From the NCBI RefSeq assembly GCF_014170375.1, contig NZ_LZZW01000023.1, positions 1 to 64,000 of the forward strand: a DNA stretch of 64,000 nucleotides, in the 5' to 3' direction. The notes under the pieces are model-generated. The model worked only from the letters and a program-made list of their open reading frames with translations. It was not told the DNA's origin and did no database searches. The position numbers and the translations under genes were made by a program. Positions 27,138-35,737 of the stretch are shown in pieces. This stretch comes from Variovorax sp. UMC13 (lineage in GTDB: Bacteria > Pseudomonadota > Gammaproteobacteria > Burkholderiales > Burkholderiaceae_C). Numbering within the stretch: the first letter of the stretch is position 1; the number at the start of each line of letters is the position of its first letter.

Positions 27138-28112
27138 ATGCAACGTCGTCAATGGGGCGCTCTCGCAGGTGCAGCGGCAATGGTCGCCATCGCCGGGCCG
27201 GTGCTGGCACAGGGTTATCCGAACAGGGCCATCGAGCTGCAGGTGCCCTTCGCACCGGGCGGCACCACCGACATCGTGGCGCGCGTGATCGCCGACCCGC
27301 TGGGCCGGACGCTGGGCCAGAGCGTGATCGTCATCAACAAGGCCGGCGGCGGCGGCGTGGTCGGCGCGGCCGAAACCGCGCGGGCGGCGCCCGACGGCTA
27401 CAAGCTGGGCATCGCCACCGTGTCGAGCACCGCGGCCAACCCGGCGATCAACCCGAAGACGCCCTACGACCCGATCAACGACTTCACGCCGATCATCAAC
27501 ATCGCGGCGACGCCGAACATCATCGCGGTCAACCCGAACTTCCCGGCGAAGAACTACGCCGAGTTCGTGGCCGAACTGAAGAAGAACCCGGGCAAGTACT
27601 CGTACTCGTCCTCGGGCACGGGCGGCATCGGCCACCTGCTGATGGAGCTCTACAAGAGCCTGACCAACACCTTCGTCACCCACATCCCGTACCGCGGCGC
27701 GGGCCCGGCGCTCAACGACACGGTGGCCGGCCAGGTGCCGATCATCTTCGACAACCTGCCCTCGGCGCTGCCCTTCATCAAGGCCGGCCGGCTGGTCCCG
27801 ATCGTGGTGAGCGCGCCCAACCGCGTGGCTGCGTTGCCCAACGTGCCGACCTTCAAGGAAGTCGGCCTGGAACCGGTCAACCGCATGGCCTACTACGGCA
27901 TCCTGGGCCCCAAGGGCCTGCCGAAGGAAGTGGTCGACAAGATCAGCGAAGGCACGCGCAAGGCGCTGGCCGACCCGGCGGTGCGCAAGCGCATCGAGGA
28001 CACCGACTCGATCATCGTGGCCAACACGCCCGAGCAGTTCGCGGCCCAGATCAAGGCCGAGTTCGAGGTCTACAAGCAGGTCGTGGTCAAGCAGAAGCTC
28101 ACGCTGGAGTAG
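27138..28112 (+). CDS. Bug-family TTT substrate-binding protein
   Basis: 324 residues. An aaggag site lies 8 bases before the ATG at 27138. The signal peptide ends PVLAQ; mature YPNRAIELQVPFAPGG, INKAGGGGVVG, APDGYKLGI and NVPTFKEVGLE are Bug signatures. A strong terminator follows the stop, so this is a single-gene unit. No TctAB partner is near. The ligand is unknown. Confidence 0.92.
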   Translation: MQRRQWGALAGAAAMVAIAGPVLAQGYPNRAIELQVPFAPGGTTDIVARVIADPLGRTLGQSVIVINKAGGGGVVGAAETARAAPDGYKLGIATVSSTAANPAINPKTPYDPINDFTPIINIAATPNIIAVNPNFPAKNYAEFVAELKKNPGKYSYSSSGTGGIGHLLMELYKSLTNTFVTHIPYRGAGPALNDTVAGQVPIIFDNLPSALPFIKAGRLVPIVVSAPNRVAALPNVPTFKEVGLEPVNRMAYYGILGPKGLPKEVVDKISEGTRKALADPAVRKRIEDTDSIIVANTPEQFAAQIKAEFEVYKQVVVKQKLTLE

Positions 28113-28133
28113 GCCGCCGCCGCTTCTCTTGCC

Positions 28134-28156
28134 AAGCCGCCTTCGGGCGGCTTTTT
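28134..28156 (+). terminator. Rho-independent terminator
   Basis: An 8-bp perfect stem (aagccgcc / ggcggctt) with a ttcg tetraloop followed by a T run. It sits just after the Bug gene and before xerD, which therefore needs its own promoter within a very short space. Confidence 0.85.
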
Positions 28157-28175
28157 GTTTGCTATCTTGCGGGCC

Positions 28176-29117
28176 ATGCCCCGCCCTGTGAAAACGCCTG
28201 CCGCCCCCGCTTCCGTGCCGGAGATCGACGACTTCGTGGACGCGCTGTGGCTGGAGGACGGCCTGTCGAAGAACACGCTGGCGGCCTACCGGCAGGACCT
28301 CGCACTGTTCGCGCAATGGCTGCGGGCCGAGCGCGCCACCGCGCTCGACCACACGGCCGAGAGCGATCTGCAGGCCTACATGGGCGAGCGCCTGGTGCAC
28401 GGCGGGCGCGAAGGAAAGACCGGCAAGGCGACTTCTGCCAACCGGCGGCTCACGGTGTTCAAGCGCTACTTCCGCTGGGCCCTGCGCGAGAACCGCATCA
28501 CGGCCGACCCCACGCTGCGGCTCGCGCCGGCGCGCCAGGCGCCGCGCGCGATCAAGCTGCTGTCGGAGCAGCAGGTCGACGACCTGCTCAACGCGCCCGA
28601 CGTGAACACGCCGCTGGGCCTGCGCGACCGCGCGATGCTCGAGCTGATGTACGCGAGCGGCCTGCGTGTGAGCGAACTGGTGGCGATCAAGGTGATCGAG
28701 CTGAGCCTCAACGACGGCGTGCTGCGGGTGACCGGCAAGGGCGACAAGGAGCGTCTCGTGCCCTTCGGCGGCGAGGCGCGCCGCTGGATCGAGCGCTACA
28801 TGGACGAGGCCCGCCCGGAGATCCTGGCCGGCCAGCAGACGCCCGACCTTTTCGTGACCGCGCGCGGTGCGGGCATGACGCGCGTGATGTTCTGGATCAT
28901 CGTGAAGAAGCAGGCCGAGGCGGCGGGCATCCGCTCGCCGCTGTCGCCGCACACGCTGCGCCATGCCTTCGCGACCCACCTGCTCAACCACGGCGCCGAC
29001 CTGCGCGCGGTGCAGTTGCTGCTGGGCCATGCGGACATCTCGACCACCACCATCTACACCCACGTGGCGCGCGAACGGCTCAAGCAGCTGCATGCGCAGC
29101 ACCATCCCCGCGGATGA
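28176..29117 (+). CDS. xerD: Tyrosine recombinase XerD
   Basis: 313 residues. The N-terminal SAM-like DNA-binding domain (about 15-120) includes LSKNTLAAYRQDLALFAQWL. The catalytic domain carries the first Arg in YASGLRVSELV, Lys in KGDKERLVPFG, HTLRHAFATH (His and Arg), and LGHADISTTTIYTHV (His and nucleophile Tyr). With XerC it resolves chromosome dimers at dif under FtsK control. Length and motifs fit housekeeping XerD, not a phage integrase. It overlaps the DUF72 gene by ATGA. Confidence 0.92.
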   Translation: MPRPVKTPAAPASVPEIDDFVDALWLEDGLSKNTLAAYRQDLALFAQWLRAERATALDHTAESDLQAYMGERLVHGGREGKTGKATSANRRLTVFKRYFRWALRENRITADPTLRLAPARQAPRAIKLLSEQQVDDLLNAPDVNTPLGLRDRAMLELMYASGLRVSELVAIKVIELSLNDGVLRVTGKGDKERLVPFGGEARRWIERYMDEARPEILAGQQTPDLFVTARGAGMTRVMFWIIVKKQAEAAGIRSPLSPHTLRHAFATHLLNHGADLRAVQLLLGHADISTTTIYTHVARERLKQLHAQHHPRG

Positions 29118-29896
29118 CGAAGCCGGGCCTGCCCCCGCTGCGCATCGGCTGTGCCGGCTGGAGCCTGCCGCGCGCGCAGTGGCCGGACTTCCCGGCCGAG
29201 GGCTCGCACCTGGCGCGCTATGCGCAGCGCTTCGACGCGGTGGAGATCGACACCTCCTTCTACCGGCCGCACCGCACCGAGACCTATGCGCGCTGGGCCG
29301 CGAGCACGCCCGCGCATTTCCGCTTCGCGGTCAAGCTGCCCAAGACCGTCACGCACGAGCGCCAGCTGGTCGATGCGATGCAGCCCTTCGACGACTTCCT
29401 CGCGCAGGTCGCGGGCCTGGGCGAGCGGCTGGGCTGCCTGCTGGTGCAGCTCGCGCCGCGGCTGGCTTTCGAGGCCGATGTGGTGGCGCGCTTTCTCTCG
29501 GATGTGCGCGCGCGTCACGCCGGCGCGATGGCGCTCGAGCCGCGGCATGCGAGCTGGTTCACGCCCGAGGCCGATGCGCTGCTGGCGCGCTTCGCGGTCG
29601 GCCGGGTGCTGGCCGACCCGGTGCTGCATGAGGCTGCCACCGCGCCCGGCGGCTGGCCGGGCCTGGTCTATGTGCGCATGCACGGCACGCCGCGGGTCTA
29701 CTGGTCGGCCTACGACGAGGCCCTGCTCGCGCGCGTCGCGCAACGCCTGCGCCAGGCGCGAGCCGAGGGCGCGGAATGCTGGTGCGTGCTCGACAACACG
29801 GCCGGCGGCGCGGCGGTCGGCAATGCGCTGAGCCTTGCGCGGCAGGCGGCAGAATCGGTGCCGGATCACAACAACACGGAGACCGCATCCTCATGA
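29114..29896 (+). CDS. DUF72 domain protein (YecE-like)
   Basis: 260 residues. RIGCAGWSLPR near the start, AVEIDTSFYRPHRTETYARWAASTP, FRFAVKLPKTVTHERQL, and YVRMHGTPRVYW are the standard DUF72/YecE blocks. DUF72 proteins have a TIM-barrel fold; their reaction is not established. It overlaps both neighbours by 4 bases (xerD before, Bug receptor after). This probably reflects compact packing more than shared function. Confidence 0.88.
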   Translation: MTKPGLPPLRIGCAGWSLPRAQWPDFPAEGSHLARYAQRFDAVEIDTSFYRPHRTETYARWAASTPAHFRFAVKLPKTVTHERQLVDAMQPFDDFLAQVAGLGERLGCLLVQLAPRLAFEADVVARFLSDVRARHAGAMALEPRHASWFTPEADALLARFAVGRVLADPVLHEAATAPGGWPGLVYVRMHGTPRVYWSAYDEALLARVAQRLRQARAEGAECWCVLDNTAGGAAVGNALSLARQAAESVPDHNNTETASS

Positions 29897-30864
29897 CCGC
29901 TCGCAAGAATTTCTGGACCGCCCTCGCGCTCGCCGCCGCCGCGGGCCTGGCCTCGGCGCAGGGCTACCCGAGCACCAAGCCGATCCGCCTGATCGTCGGC
30001 TACCCGCCCGGCGGCGGCATCGACTTCGCTGCCCGCACGGTGCAGGTGCCGCTGCAGGAGGCGCTCAAGCAGCAGATGGTGGTCGACTACAAGCCCGGCG
30101 CCAGCGGCATGATCGCCGCGACCGAGCTGACCCGGCAGGCGCCCGACGGCTACACGCTGCTGCTGGCCAACACCGGCCCCTTCGCCATCGCGCCCTACCT
30201 GCAGTCCAAGCCGCCCTACGACCCGGTGAAGCAGTTCACCTACATCGGCCAGATCAGCCAGGGCAGCTACATCGCCGTCACGCGCAACGACCATCCGGCC
30301 AAGGACCTCAAGGCCTTCGTGGCCTGGGCCAAGGGGCAGCCGGGCAAGGTCAACTTCGCCTCGGGCGGCGCTGGCACCTCGACCCATCTCAACGGTGAAC
30401 TCATGAACCAGGTCACCGGCCTGGACATGACGCACGTGCCCTACAAGGGCAGCGCGCCGGCGGTGCAGGACCTGATCGGTGGACAGACGCAGATCCTGAT
30501 CGACGCCGGCAGCGTGCTGCTGCCGCAGGTCAAGGGCGGCAAGCTCAAGGCGCTGGCCGTGACCGGCCCCAAGCGCGACCCGCAACTGCCCGACGTGCCC
30601 ACGGTGGCCGAGCTGGGCCTGGGCGGCATGGAGTCGGTCGGCTTCCAGGGCCTGGTGGGGCCGGCGGGCATGCCCAGGGACGTGGTCGACCGGCTGTCGA
30701 ACGAGCTGGCCAAGGTGCTGGCGCAGCCCGACATCCAGGCCAAGTTCGCGGTCGCGGGCGCGGAAGTGCATTCGCTGGGGCCGACGGCCTTCTCGGCCTT
30801 CGTGAAGGCCGACAACGAGAAATGGGCCAAGCTGATCCGGGAACGCAAATTGCAGCTGGACTGA
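29893..30864 (+). CDS. Bug-family TTT substrate-binding protein
   Basis: 323 residues. The ATG overlaps the DUF72 stop. Signal peptide NFWTALALAAAAGLASAQG; mature YPSTKPIRLIVGYPPGGGIDFAAR, KPGASGMIAATELTRQAPDGYTLLLANTGP and VPTVAELGLGG follow the family. Orphan receptor. The next gene, 31 bases downstream, is a second Bug gene; the two proteins look only distantly related, so they are not a recent duplication. Confidence 0.92.
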   Translation: MTARKNFWTALALAAAAGLASAQGYPSTKPIRLIVGYPPGGGIDFAARTVQVPLQEALKQQMVVDYKPGASGMIAATELTRQAPDGYTLLLANTGPFAIAPYLQSKPPYDPVKQFTYIGQISQGSYIAVTRNDHPAKDLKAFVAWAKGQPGKVNFASGGAGTSTHLNGELMNQVTGLDMTHVPYKGSAPAVQDLIGGQTQILIDAGSVLLPQVKGGKLKALAVTGPKRDPQLPDVPTVAELGLGGMESVGFQGLVGPAGMPRDVVDRLSNELAKVLAQPDIQAKFAVAGAEVHSLGPTAFSAFVKADNEKWAKLIRERKLQLD

Positions 30865-30895
30865 GAACCGAACAACCTTCAACGAGAACGATCGA

Positions 30896-31888
30896 ATGGA
30901 TTCCCGAATTTCGCGGCGCGGCGCGCTGGCCCTGTCCGCCCTGGCCCTGGCCGCCGCCGGCACGCTCTGCGGCGCCGCCGCCTCGGCGCAGGCCCTGCCC
31001 AAGACCTTGCGCATCGTCGTCGCCTATCCCGCGGGCGGCGTGAGCGACACCGTGGCGCGCGCGCTGGCCGACCGGCTGGCGGCGCAGATGAACATCCCGG
31101 TGGTGATCGACAACAAGGCCGGCGCCAGCGGCAGCATCGGCATGGACGCGGTGGCCAAGGCAGCGCCCGACGGCGCCACGCTGGGCTTCTCGGCGATCAG
31201 CCCGCTGGTGCTCAACCCGCACCTGGGCAAGTCGCCCTTCGATCCGCTGAAGGACATCCAGCCGATCGCCAGCGTGATGTATTCGCCGGTGCTGCTGATG
31301 GCCACCTCGGCCAGCACGAGCAAGGACTTCGCCGGCCTGCTGGCCGATGCGAAAGCCAAGCCCGGCGCGATCCGCTGGGCCACCTCGGGCCAGGCCTCGC
31401 TGGGCCACATCATGCTGGAGCAGCTGCACGTCGGCGCGCGCATCGAGGTCACGCACGTGCCCTACAAGGGCGGCGGCCAGCAGATGAACGATGCGATCAG
31501 CGGCCAGTTCGAGGTGCTGTCGACCAACGCGGGCGGCGCGCTGTCGCAGTACATCAAGGCCGGCAAGCTGCGGCCGCTGGCGGTGGGCGCGCCGGCGCGG
31601 CTCGAGAGCCTGCCCGAGGTGCCCACGCTGGCCGAGCTGGGCTACCCGGCCGCCAACCTGTCCTCGCTCTTCGGCGTGTTCGCGCCGGCCGGGCTGCCGC
31701 AGTCGCTGGCCGCGCGCTACAACGCCGAGATCAACAAGGCGCTGGCCACGCCCGAACTGCGCGCCAAGCTGGTCGCGACCGACAACGTCCCGACCGGCGG
31801 TGCCGCAGCCGACTTCGCCAAGGCCATCGTGGCCGAGTACGAGAGCAACGGCCGGGCCATCAAGGCGGCGGGCATCAAGGCCGACTGA
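30896..31888 (+). CDS. Bug-family TTT substrate-binding protein
   Basis: 330 residues. A twin-Arg-like SRISRRGALALSALALAAAG leads the signal region, which ends near ASAQ. Mature motifs: TLRIVVAYPAGGVSDTVAR, DNKAGASGSIGMD, APDGATLGFS and VPTLAELGYP. It follows the previous Bug gene closely, so the two are probably expressed together. No membrane subunits are encoded nearby. Ligand unknown. Confidence 0.92.
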   Translation: MDSRISRRGALALSALALAAAGTLCGAAASAQALPKTLRIVVAYPAGGVSDTVARALADRLAAQMNIPVVIDNKAGASGSIGMDAVAKAAPDGATLGFSAISPLVLNPHLGKSPFDPLKDIQPIASVMYSPVLLMATSASTSKDFAGLLADAKAKPGAIRWATSGQASLGHIMLEQLHVGARIEVTHVPYKGGGQQMNDAISGQFEVLSTNAGGALSQYIKAGKLRPLAVGAPARLESLPEVPTLAELGYPAANLSSLFGVFAPAGLPQSLAARYNAEINKALATPELRAKLVATDNVPTGGAAADFAKAIVAEYESNGRAIKAAGIKAD

Positions 31889-31930
31889 GCGACAGGGTCA
31901 TCGGCAGTGCCAGGCTGGCGTGCGCTGCCA

Positions 31931-31948
31931 GCCTACCTTATAGTAGGC
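31931..31948. promoter_or_regulatory. Inverted repeat upstream of tetR gene
   Basis: Arms gcctac and gtaggc are perfect, with a 6-base AT-rich spacer. The site ends 2 bases before the TetR start codon region at 31951, well placed for autorepression. The core CTAC...GTAG is shared with the stronger repeat upstream of the thiolase gene. Confidence 0.5.
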
Positions 31949-31950
31949 CC

Positions 31951-32520
31951 ATGCCCACTGCCTCGCTTGCCGCCCCCTCCACGCGCGAACAGATCGTGCG
32001 CGTGGCGCGCCGGCTGATCCGCACGCGCTCCTACCTGGGCTTCAGCTTCCAGGACGTGGCCGACGAGATCGGCATTCGCAAGGCCAGCCTCTACCACCAT
32101 TTCCCGAGCAAGGAAGCGCTGGGCATCGCGGTGCTGCGCGAATCGAACCAGTCCTTCAAGGACTGGGCCGCCAAGCCGCGCGCGCCGGCCGAGGCGCTGG
32201 AGGCCTACTTCCTCATGTACCGGAACGCCCTGCAGGCCGGCGCGGCGGTCTGCCCCGCGGGCGCGCTGGCGCCGGGCTGGGACTGCATCGAGGACGAGCT
32301 GCGCCAGACCGTGCGCGAGCTGCGCGACACCCAACTCATGTGGCTCACCGGCGTGCTGGGCGCGCTGGTGCACGGCGCCGCGAAGCCGGTGTCGGCCGGC
32401 GCGTTGGCCGCCTGCGTGTTCGCGACCGCCCAGGGCGCGCTGCTGTCGGCCCGCATGAGCGGCCGGCCCGAGGATTTCGACGCGGTCATCGACCCATTGA
32501 AAGCCATGCTGCCGACCTGA
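31951..32520 (+). CDS. TetR/AcrR-family regulator
   Basis: 189 residues. The N-terminal HTH (about 10-60) reads TREQIVRVARRLIR then GFSFQDVADEIGIRKASLYHHFPSKEALG, a textbook TetR domain. The C-terminal half has a Cys-containing region (VCPAGALAPGWDCIEDEL) typical of a subgroup with TetR_C-type folds. It lies just upstream of a thiolase and MaoC hydratase, with palindromes before both its own gene and the thiolase, so it probably represses a fatty-acid or branched acyl-CoA catabolic set. Ligand may be an acyl-CoA (inference). Confidence 0.88.
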   Translation: MPTASLAAPSTREQIVRVARRLIRTRSYLGFSFQDVADEIGIRKASLYHHFPSKEALGIAVLRESNQSFKDWAAKPRAPAEALEAYFLMYRNALQAGAAVCPAGALAPGWDCIEDELRQTVRELRDTQLMWLTGVLGALVHGAAKPVSAGALAACVFATAQGALLSARMSGRPEDFDAVIDPLKAMLPT

Positions 32521-32538
32521 GACAACCCAATTCCCCGC

Positions 32539-32561
32539 GGCACGCCTGGCGTGCCTTTTTT
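32539..32561 (+). terminator. Rho-independent terminator after tetR gene
   Basis: A 7-bp stem (ggcacgc / gcgtgcc) with a 3-base loop followed by six Ts. It separates the regulator transcript from the thiolase operon. Confidence 0.85.
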
Positions 32562-32572
32562 CAGCCCTCAAA

Positions 32573-32594
32573 GACTACCGATCGGTTGGTAGTC
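32573..32594. promoter_or_regulatory. Inverted repeat, candidate TetR operator of the thiolase gene
   Basis: Arms gactacc (32573-32579) and ggtagtc (32588-32594) are perfect. The 8-base spacer itself continues the symmetry (accgatcggt). It ends about 20 bases before the thiolase ATG, so bound repressor would block the promoter or ribosome-binding region. Confidence 0.6.
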
Positions 32595-32614
32595 AATCAT
32601 TGAAAGGAACCGTC

Positions 32615-33748
32615 ATGAAAGCCGTCATCGCCGCCTATGCGCGCACCCCCTTCCACTTCGCGCGCAAGGGCGCCCTGGCCGAAGTCCGGCCCGGCACGCT
32701 GGCCGCGCAGGCGGTGAGCGGCCTGCTGGCGCGCACCGACCTCGACCCGGCGCTGATCGAGGACGTGATCCTGGGCTGTGCCTACCCCGAGGCGTCGCAG
32801 GGCAACAACCTGGCGCGCATCGTCGGCCTGCTCGCGGGCCTGCCGCTGGAGGTGGGTGGCATGACGGTCAACCGCTTCTGCGGCTCCTCGATGCAGGCGG
32901 TGCACATCGCGGCCGCGCAGATCGAGGCCGGCATGGGCGAGGCCTTTCTGTGCGTGGGCGTCGAGTCGATGACCATGGTGCCGCAGGGCGGCTTCAACTT
33001 CTCGCCCAGCCCGGAACTGCTGGCGAACACGCAGGCCTACATCTCGATGGGCGAGACCGCCGAGAACGTGGCCACGCGCTGGAACGTGAGCCGCGCCGAC
33101 CAGGAAGCGCTGGCGGTCGAGTCGCACCGCAAGGCCGCGGCCGCGCGCGCCGAAGGCCGGCTGGCCGAGGAGATCGTGCCGGTGCGCCTGGCCAACGGCG
33201 AGTTCGTCGAAGCCGACGGCTGCATCCGCCCCGGCACTTCGGCCGAGGCGCTGGCCGGGCTCAAGCTGGCCTTCCGGCCCGACGGCTCGGTCACGGCCGG
33301 CACCTCGTCGCCGCTGACCGACGGTGCCGCCGTGGTGCTGGTCACCAGCGATGCCTTTGCCGAAAAGCATGGCCTGAAGCCGATGGCGCGCATCCGCGCC
33401 TTCGCCTCGGTGGGCGTGGACCCGGCGGTGATGGGCATCGGCCCGATCCCGGCCACACGCAAGGCGCTGGCGCGGGCCGGTCTCACGGTGGCCGACCTCG
33501 ACGTGGTCGAGATCAACGAGGCCTTCTCCTCGCAGGCGCTGGCCTGCATCCGCGACCTCGGGCTCGACCCGACCACGGTCAACCTCGACGGCGGCGGCCT
33601 GGCCATCGGCCATCCGCTGGGCGCCACAGGCGCGCGCATCACGGGCAAGGCCGCTTCGCTGCTGGTGCGCGAGAACGGGCGCTATGCGCTGTCGACCCAG
33701 TGCATCGGCGGCGGGCAGGGCATTGCGACGGTGCTCGAACGCGTCTGA
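32615..33748 (+). CDS. Thiolase (acetyl-CoA C-acyltransferase)
   Basis: 377 residues from ATG 32615, preceded by gaaagga. The acyl-accepting Cys89 is in NRFCGSSMQAVH. The catalytic His in GHPLGATGAR and second Cys in CIGGGQG are present. VDVVEINEAFSSQAL and ADYN-type blocks match degradative thiolases (FadA-like). It would release acetyl-CoA (or propionyl-CoA) from 3-oxoacyl-CoA. A MaoC-type hydratase gene follows on the same strand 47 bases downstream. Confidence 0.92.
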   Translation: MKAVIAAYARTPFHFARKGALAEVRPGTLAAQAVSGLLARTDLDPALIEDVILGCAYPEASQGNNLARIVGLLAGLPLEVGGMTVNRFCGSSMQAVHIAAAQIEAGMGEAFLCVGVESMTMVPQGGFNFSPSPELLANTQAYISMGETAENVATRWNVSRADQEALAVESHRKAAAARAEGRLAEEIVPVRLANGEFVEADGCIRPGTSAEALAGLKLAFRPDGSVTAGTSSPLTDGAAVVLVTSDAFAEKHGLKPMARIRAFASVGVDPAVMGIGPIPATRKALARAGLTVADLDVVEINEAFSSQALACIRDLGLDPTTVNLDGGGLAIGHPLGATGARITGKAASLLVRENGRYALSTQCIGGGQGIATVLERV

Positions 33749-33795
33749 GCGGGGCCGTGACAAGATGGCTGCACCCGATTTCCCAGGAGACCTTC

Positions 33796-34242
33796 TTGTC
33801 GAAAAAACTCTACCTCGATGACCTCCGGGTCGGCGACCGCTTCACGACCGGCGAGCATGCGCTCGATGCGGCGCAGATCATCGCCTTCGCGCGGCAGTTC
33901 GACCCGCAGCCTTTCCACACCGACCCCGAGGCGGCGCAGTCCACTTTCTTCGGCGGCCTGGCCGCGAGCGGCTGGCACACGGCGGCGCTCACGATGAAGC
34001 TGCTGGTGGAAAGCGGCCTGCCGCTGGCAGACGGCGTGATCGGGTCCGGCGGCGAGATCCAGTGGCCGCAGCCGACCCGTCCCGGCGACGTGCTGCATGT
34101 GGAGGGCGAGGTGATGGAGATCATTCCTTCGCGCTCCAAGCCCGGCCGCGCGATGGTGCTGATGCGCTGCGAAACCAGGAACCAGCGCGGCGAGGTGCTG
34201 CAGCGCTTCGGGCCGAAGCTGGTGGTGGCGAGCCGGCCCTAA
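33796..34242 (+). CDS. MaoC-family hot-dog dehydratase
   Basis: 148 residues. The only sensible start is TTG at 33796, with aggaga 5 bases before it. The hydratase-2 motif is visible as FARQFDPQPFHTDPEAA (Asp and His), followed by FFGGLAASGWHTAALTMKLL. Such enzymes hydrate 2-enoyl-CoA to (R)-3-hydroxyacyl-CoA. The reading frame's longer upstream extension is antiparallel noise. The stop overlaps the convergent DUF455 gene's stop. Confidence 0.9.
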   Translation: MSKKLYLDDLRVGDRFTTGEHALDAAQIIAFARQFDPQPFHTDPEAAQSTFFGGLAASGWHTAALTMKLLVESGLPLADGVIGSGGEIQWPQPTRPGDVLHVEGEVMEIIPSRSKPGRAMVLMRCETRNQRGEVLQRFGPKLVVASRP

Positions 34243-35042
34243 CCGGCCACCAGCTCGTTCAGCTCTTCCTCGGTGAAGCCGGCCAGCGCGCGCGCCTCGA
34301 GGTTGAAGGGCGCGCGCAGCCGCGGCGCGTCGTGCCGGCGGTAGAGCACGCGGTAGTGCGCGACCGGGTCGAAGCCGTCGCGCTCGCAGGCCCAGCGGTA
34401 CCAGCGGTTGCCCACGGCCACATGGCCGACCTCGTCGCGGAGGATGATGTCGAGGATCGCGATGGCCGCGCTCGCATCGGGCGTGGCCACGCGCTGGAGC
34501 TTGGCCTGGATCAGCGGCGTGGCGTCGAGCCCGCGCGCCTCGAGGGTGCGCGGCACCAGCGCCATGCGCGCGAGCACGTCGTGCGCGGTCTTCTCGCACA
34601 TGGCCCACAGGCCGTCGTGGCCGCTGAAGTCGCCATAGCCGAAGCCCAGGGTCCGCAGGTGCGCATGCAGCAGCTCGAAGTGCAGCGCCTCCTCGCCGGC
34701 CACGCGCAGCCAGTCGCGGTAGTAGGCCTCGGGCATGCCGTCGAAGCGCCAGACGGCGTCGAGCGCGAGGTTGATCGCGTTGAACTCGATGTGGCAGATC
34801 GAATGGATCAGCGCGGCCCGGCCCTCGGGCGTGAAGGGCGAGCGCTTGCCGACCTCGGTCGCGCCCACGCGCAGAGGGCGCTCGGGCCGGCCGGGGACAT
34901 CGGTTTCGTCGACGCTGCCGTGCAGCGTGACCGGGGGCAGGGAAAGGGTGGCGGCATCGGCCGCGAGCGCGCGCGTGGCGGCCACCTTGGCCTCGGGATC
35001 GGTCAGGCGCAGGGCGGCGAGGGCGCCTAAACGGGGGTGCAT
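34239..35042 (-). CDS. DUF455 ferritin-like protein
   Basis: 267 residues from the ATG at 35042. A likely diiron site is seen in the helices IEFNAINLALDAVWRF, EEALHFELL and DEVGHVAVGNRW (Glu/His ligands). DUF455 proteins are ferritin-like with MiaE-like features; their reaction is not established. Its start is only 43 bases from the divergent gamma-carbonic anhydrase start, so both promoters overlap. Confidence 0.85.
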   Translation of the reverse strand: MHPRLGALAALRLTDPEAKVAATRALAADAATLSLPPVTLHGSVDETDVPGRPERPLRVGATEVGKRSPFTPEGRAALIHSICHIEFNAINLALDAVWRFDGMPEAYYRDWLRVAGEEALHFELLHAHLRTLGFGYGDFSGHDGLWAMCEKTAHDVLARMALVPRTLEARGLDATPLIQAKLQRVATPDASAAIAILDIILRDEVGHVAVGNRWYRWACERDGFDPVAHYRVLYRRHDAPRLRAPFNLEARALAGFTEEELNELVAG

Positions 35043-35085
35043 CCCTACAATTCTAGTTTTAGCCCCAGAACAAGGAGACACCGCG

Positions 35086-35610
35086 ATGGCCCTCTATGAA
35101 CTCGATGGCGTGGCGCCGCAGCTGGCGGAAGGCGCCTGGGTCGCCGACAGCGCGCAGGTGATGGGCGCGGTGGTGCTGGGCGAGAATGCCAGCGTCTGGT
35201 TCGGCGCGGTGCTGCGCGGCGACACCGAGACCCTCACCATCGGCCGCAACAGCAACGTGCAGGACCTGTCGGTGCTGCACGCCGACATCGGCTGCCCGCT
35301 GACACTGGGCGAGAACGTCACGGTCGGCCACCAGGTCATGCTGCACGGCTGCACCATCGGCGACAACACGCTGATCGGCATCCAGGCCGTGGTCTTGAAT
35401 AACGCGAAGATCGGCCGCAACTCGATCGTTGGCGCCGGCAGCGTGGTGACCGAGGGCAAGGAGTTTCCGGACAACTCCCTGATCATCGGCGCGCCGGCCA
35501 AGGTGGTGCGCACGCTCGACGATGCGGCGGCCGCTAAGCTGCGCGCGAGCGCGGAACACTATGTGGAAAACGCCCATCGCTTTGCGAAGGGCCTCAAGAG
35601 AATCAGCTAA
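35086..35610 (+). CDS. Gamma-carbonic-anhydrase-family protein
   Basis: 174 residues. Left-handed beta-helix hexapeptide repeats run through most of the protein (for example VMGAVVLGENASVWFGAVLRGD and IGDNTLIGIQAVVLNNAKIG). His residues in VLHAD and GHQVMLHGC match the metal site of YrdA/PaaY-like proteins. A carbonic anhydrase fold is clear; activity is often low or absent in this branch. An aaggagac site precedes the ATG. The stop is followed directly by an interspersed repeat. Confidence 0.9.
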   Translation: MALYELDGVAPQLAEGAWVADSAQVMGAVVLGENASVWFGAVLRGDTETLTIGRNSNVQDLSVLHADIGCPLTLGENVTVGHQVMLHGCTIGDNTLIGIQAVVLNNAKIGRNSIVGAGSVVTEGKEFPDNSLIIGAPAKVVRTLDDAAAAKLRASAEHYVENAHRFAKGLKRIS

Positions 35611-35698
35611 CCCCCCAGGCTTGCCCACTTCGTGTGGCCTCCCTCCCCCTTGCAGGGGGCCATGCCAGCGGCCCGGCAAAGCCGGCTCCGCGGTATGT
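35611..35698 (+). repeat. Interspersed intergenic repeat, copy A
   Basis: Begins directly after the TAA of the carbonic-anhydrase gene: ccccccaggc, cacttcgtgtggc, a C-rich/G-rich hairpin (tcccccttgcaggggg), then gcccggcaaagccgg and ccgcggt. The same order recurs inverted after ftsB and forward after the glycine-zipper lipoprotein gene. It contains two hairpins that could terminate transcription. Confidence 0.8.
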
Positions 35699-35737
35699 CA
35701 CGTGAAGAAAAAGCCTGATCAAGAGAAAGACGATGCT

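Noticed and set aside
28176..29117. Tyrosine recombinase as sign of a mobile element
   Set aside because: Length and motifs match housekeeping XerD, with no flanking att-like repeats or phage genes.
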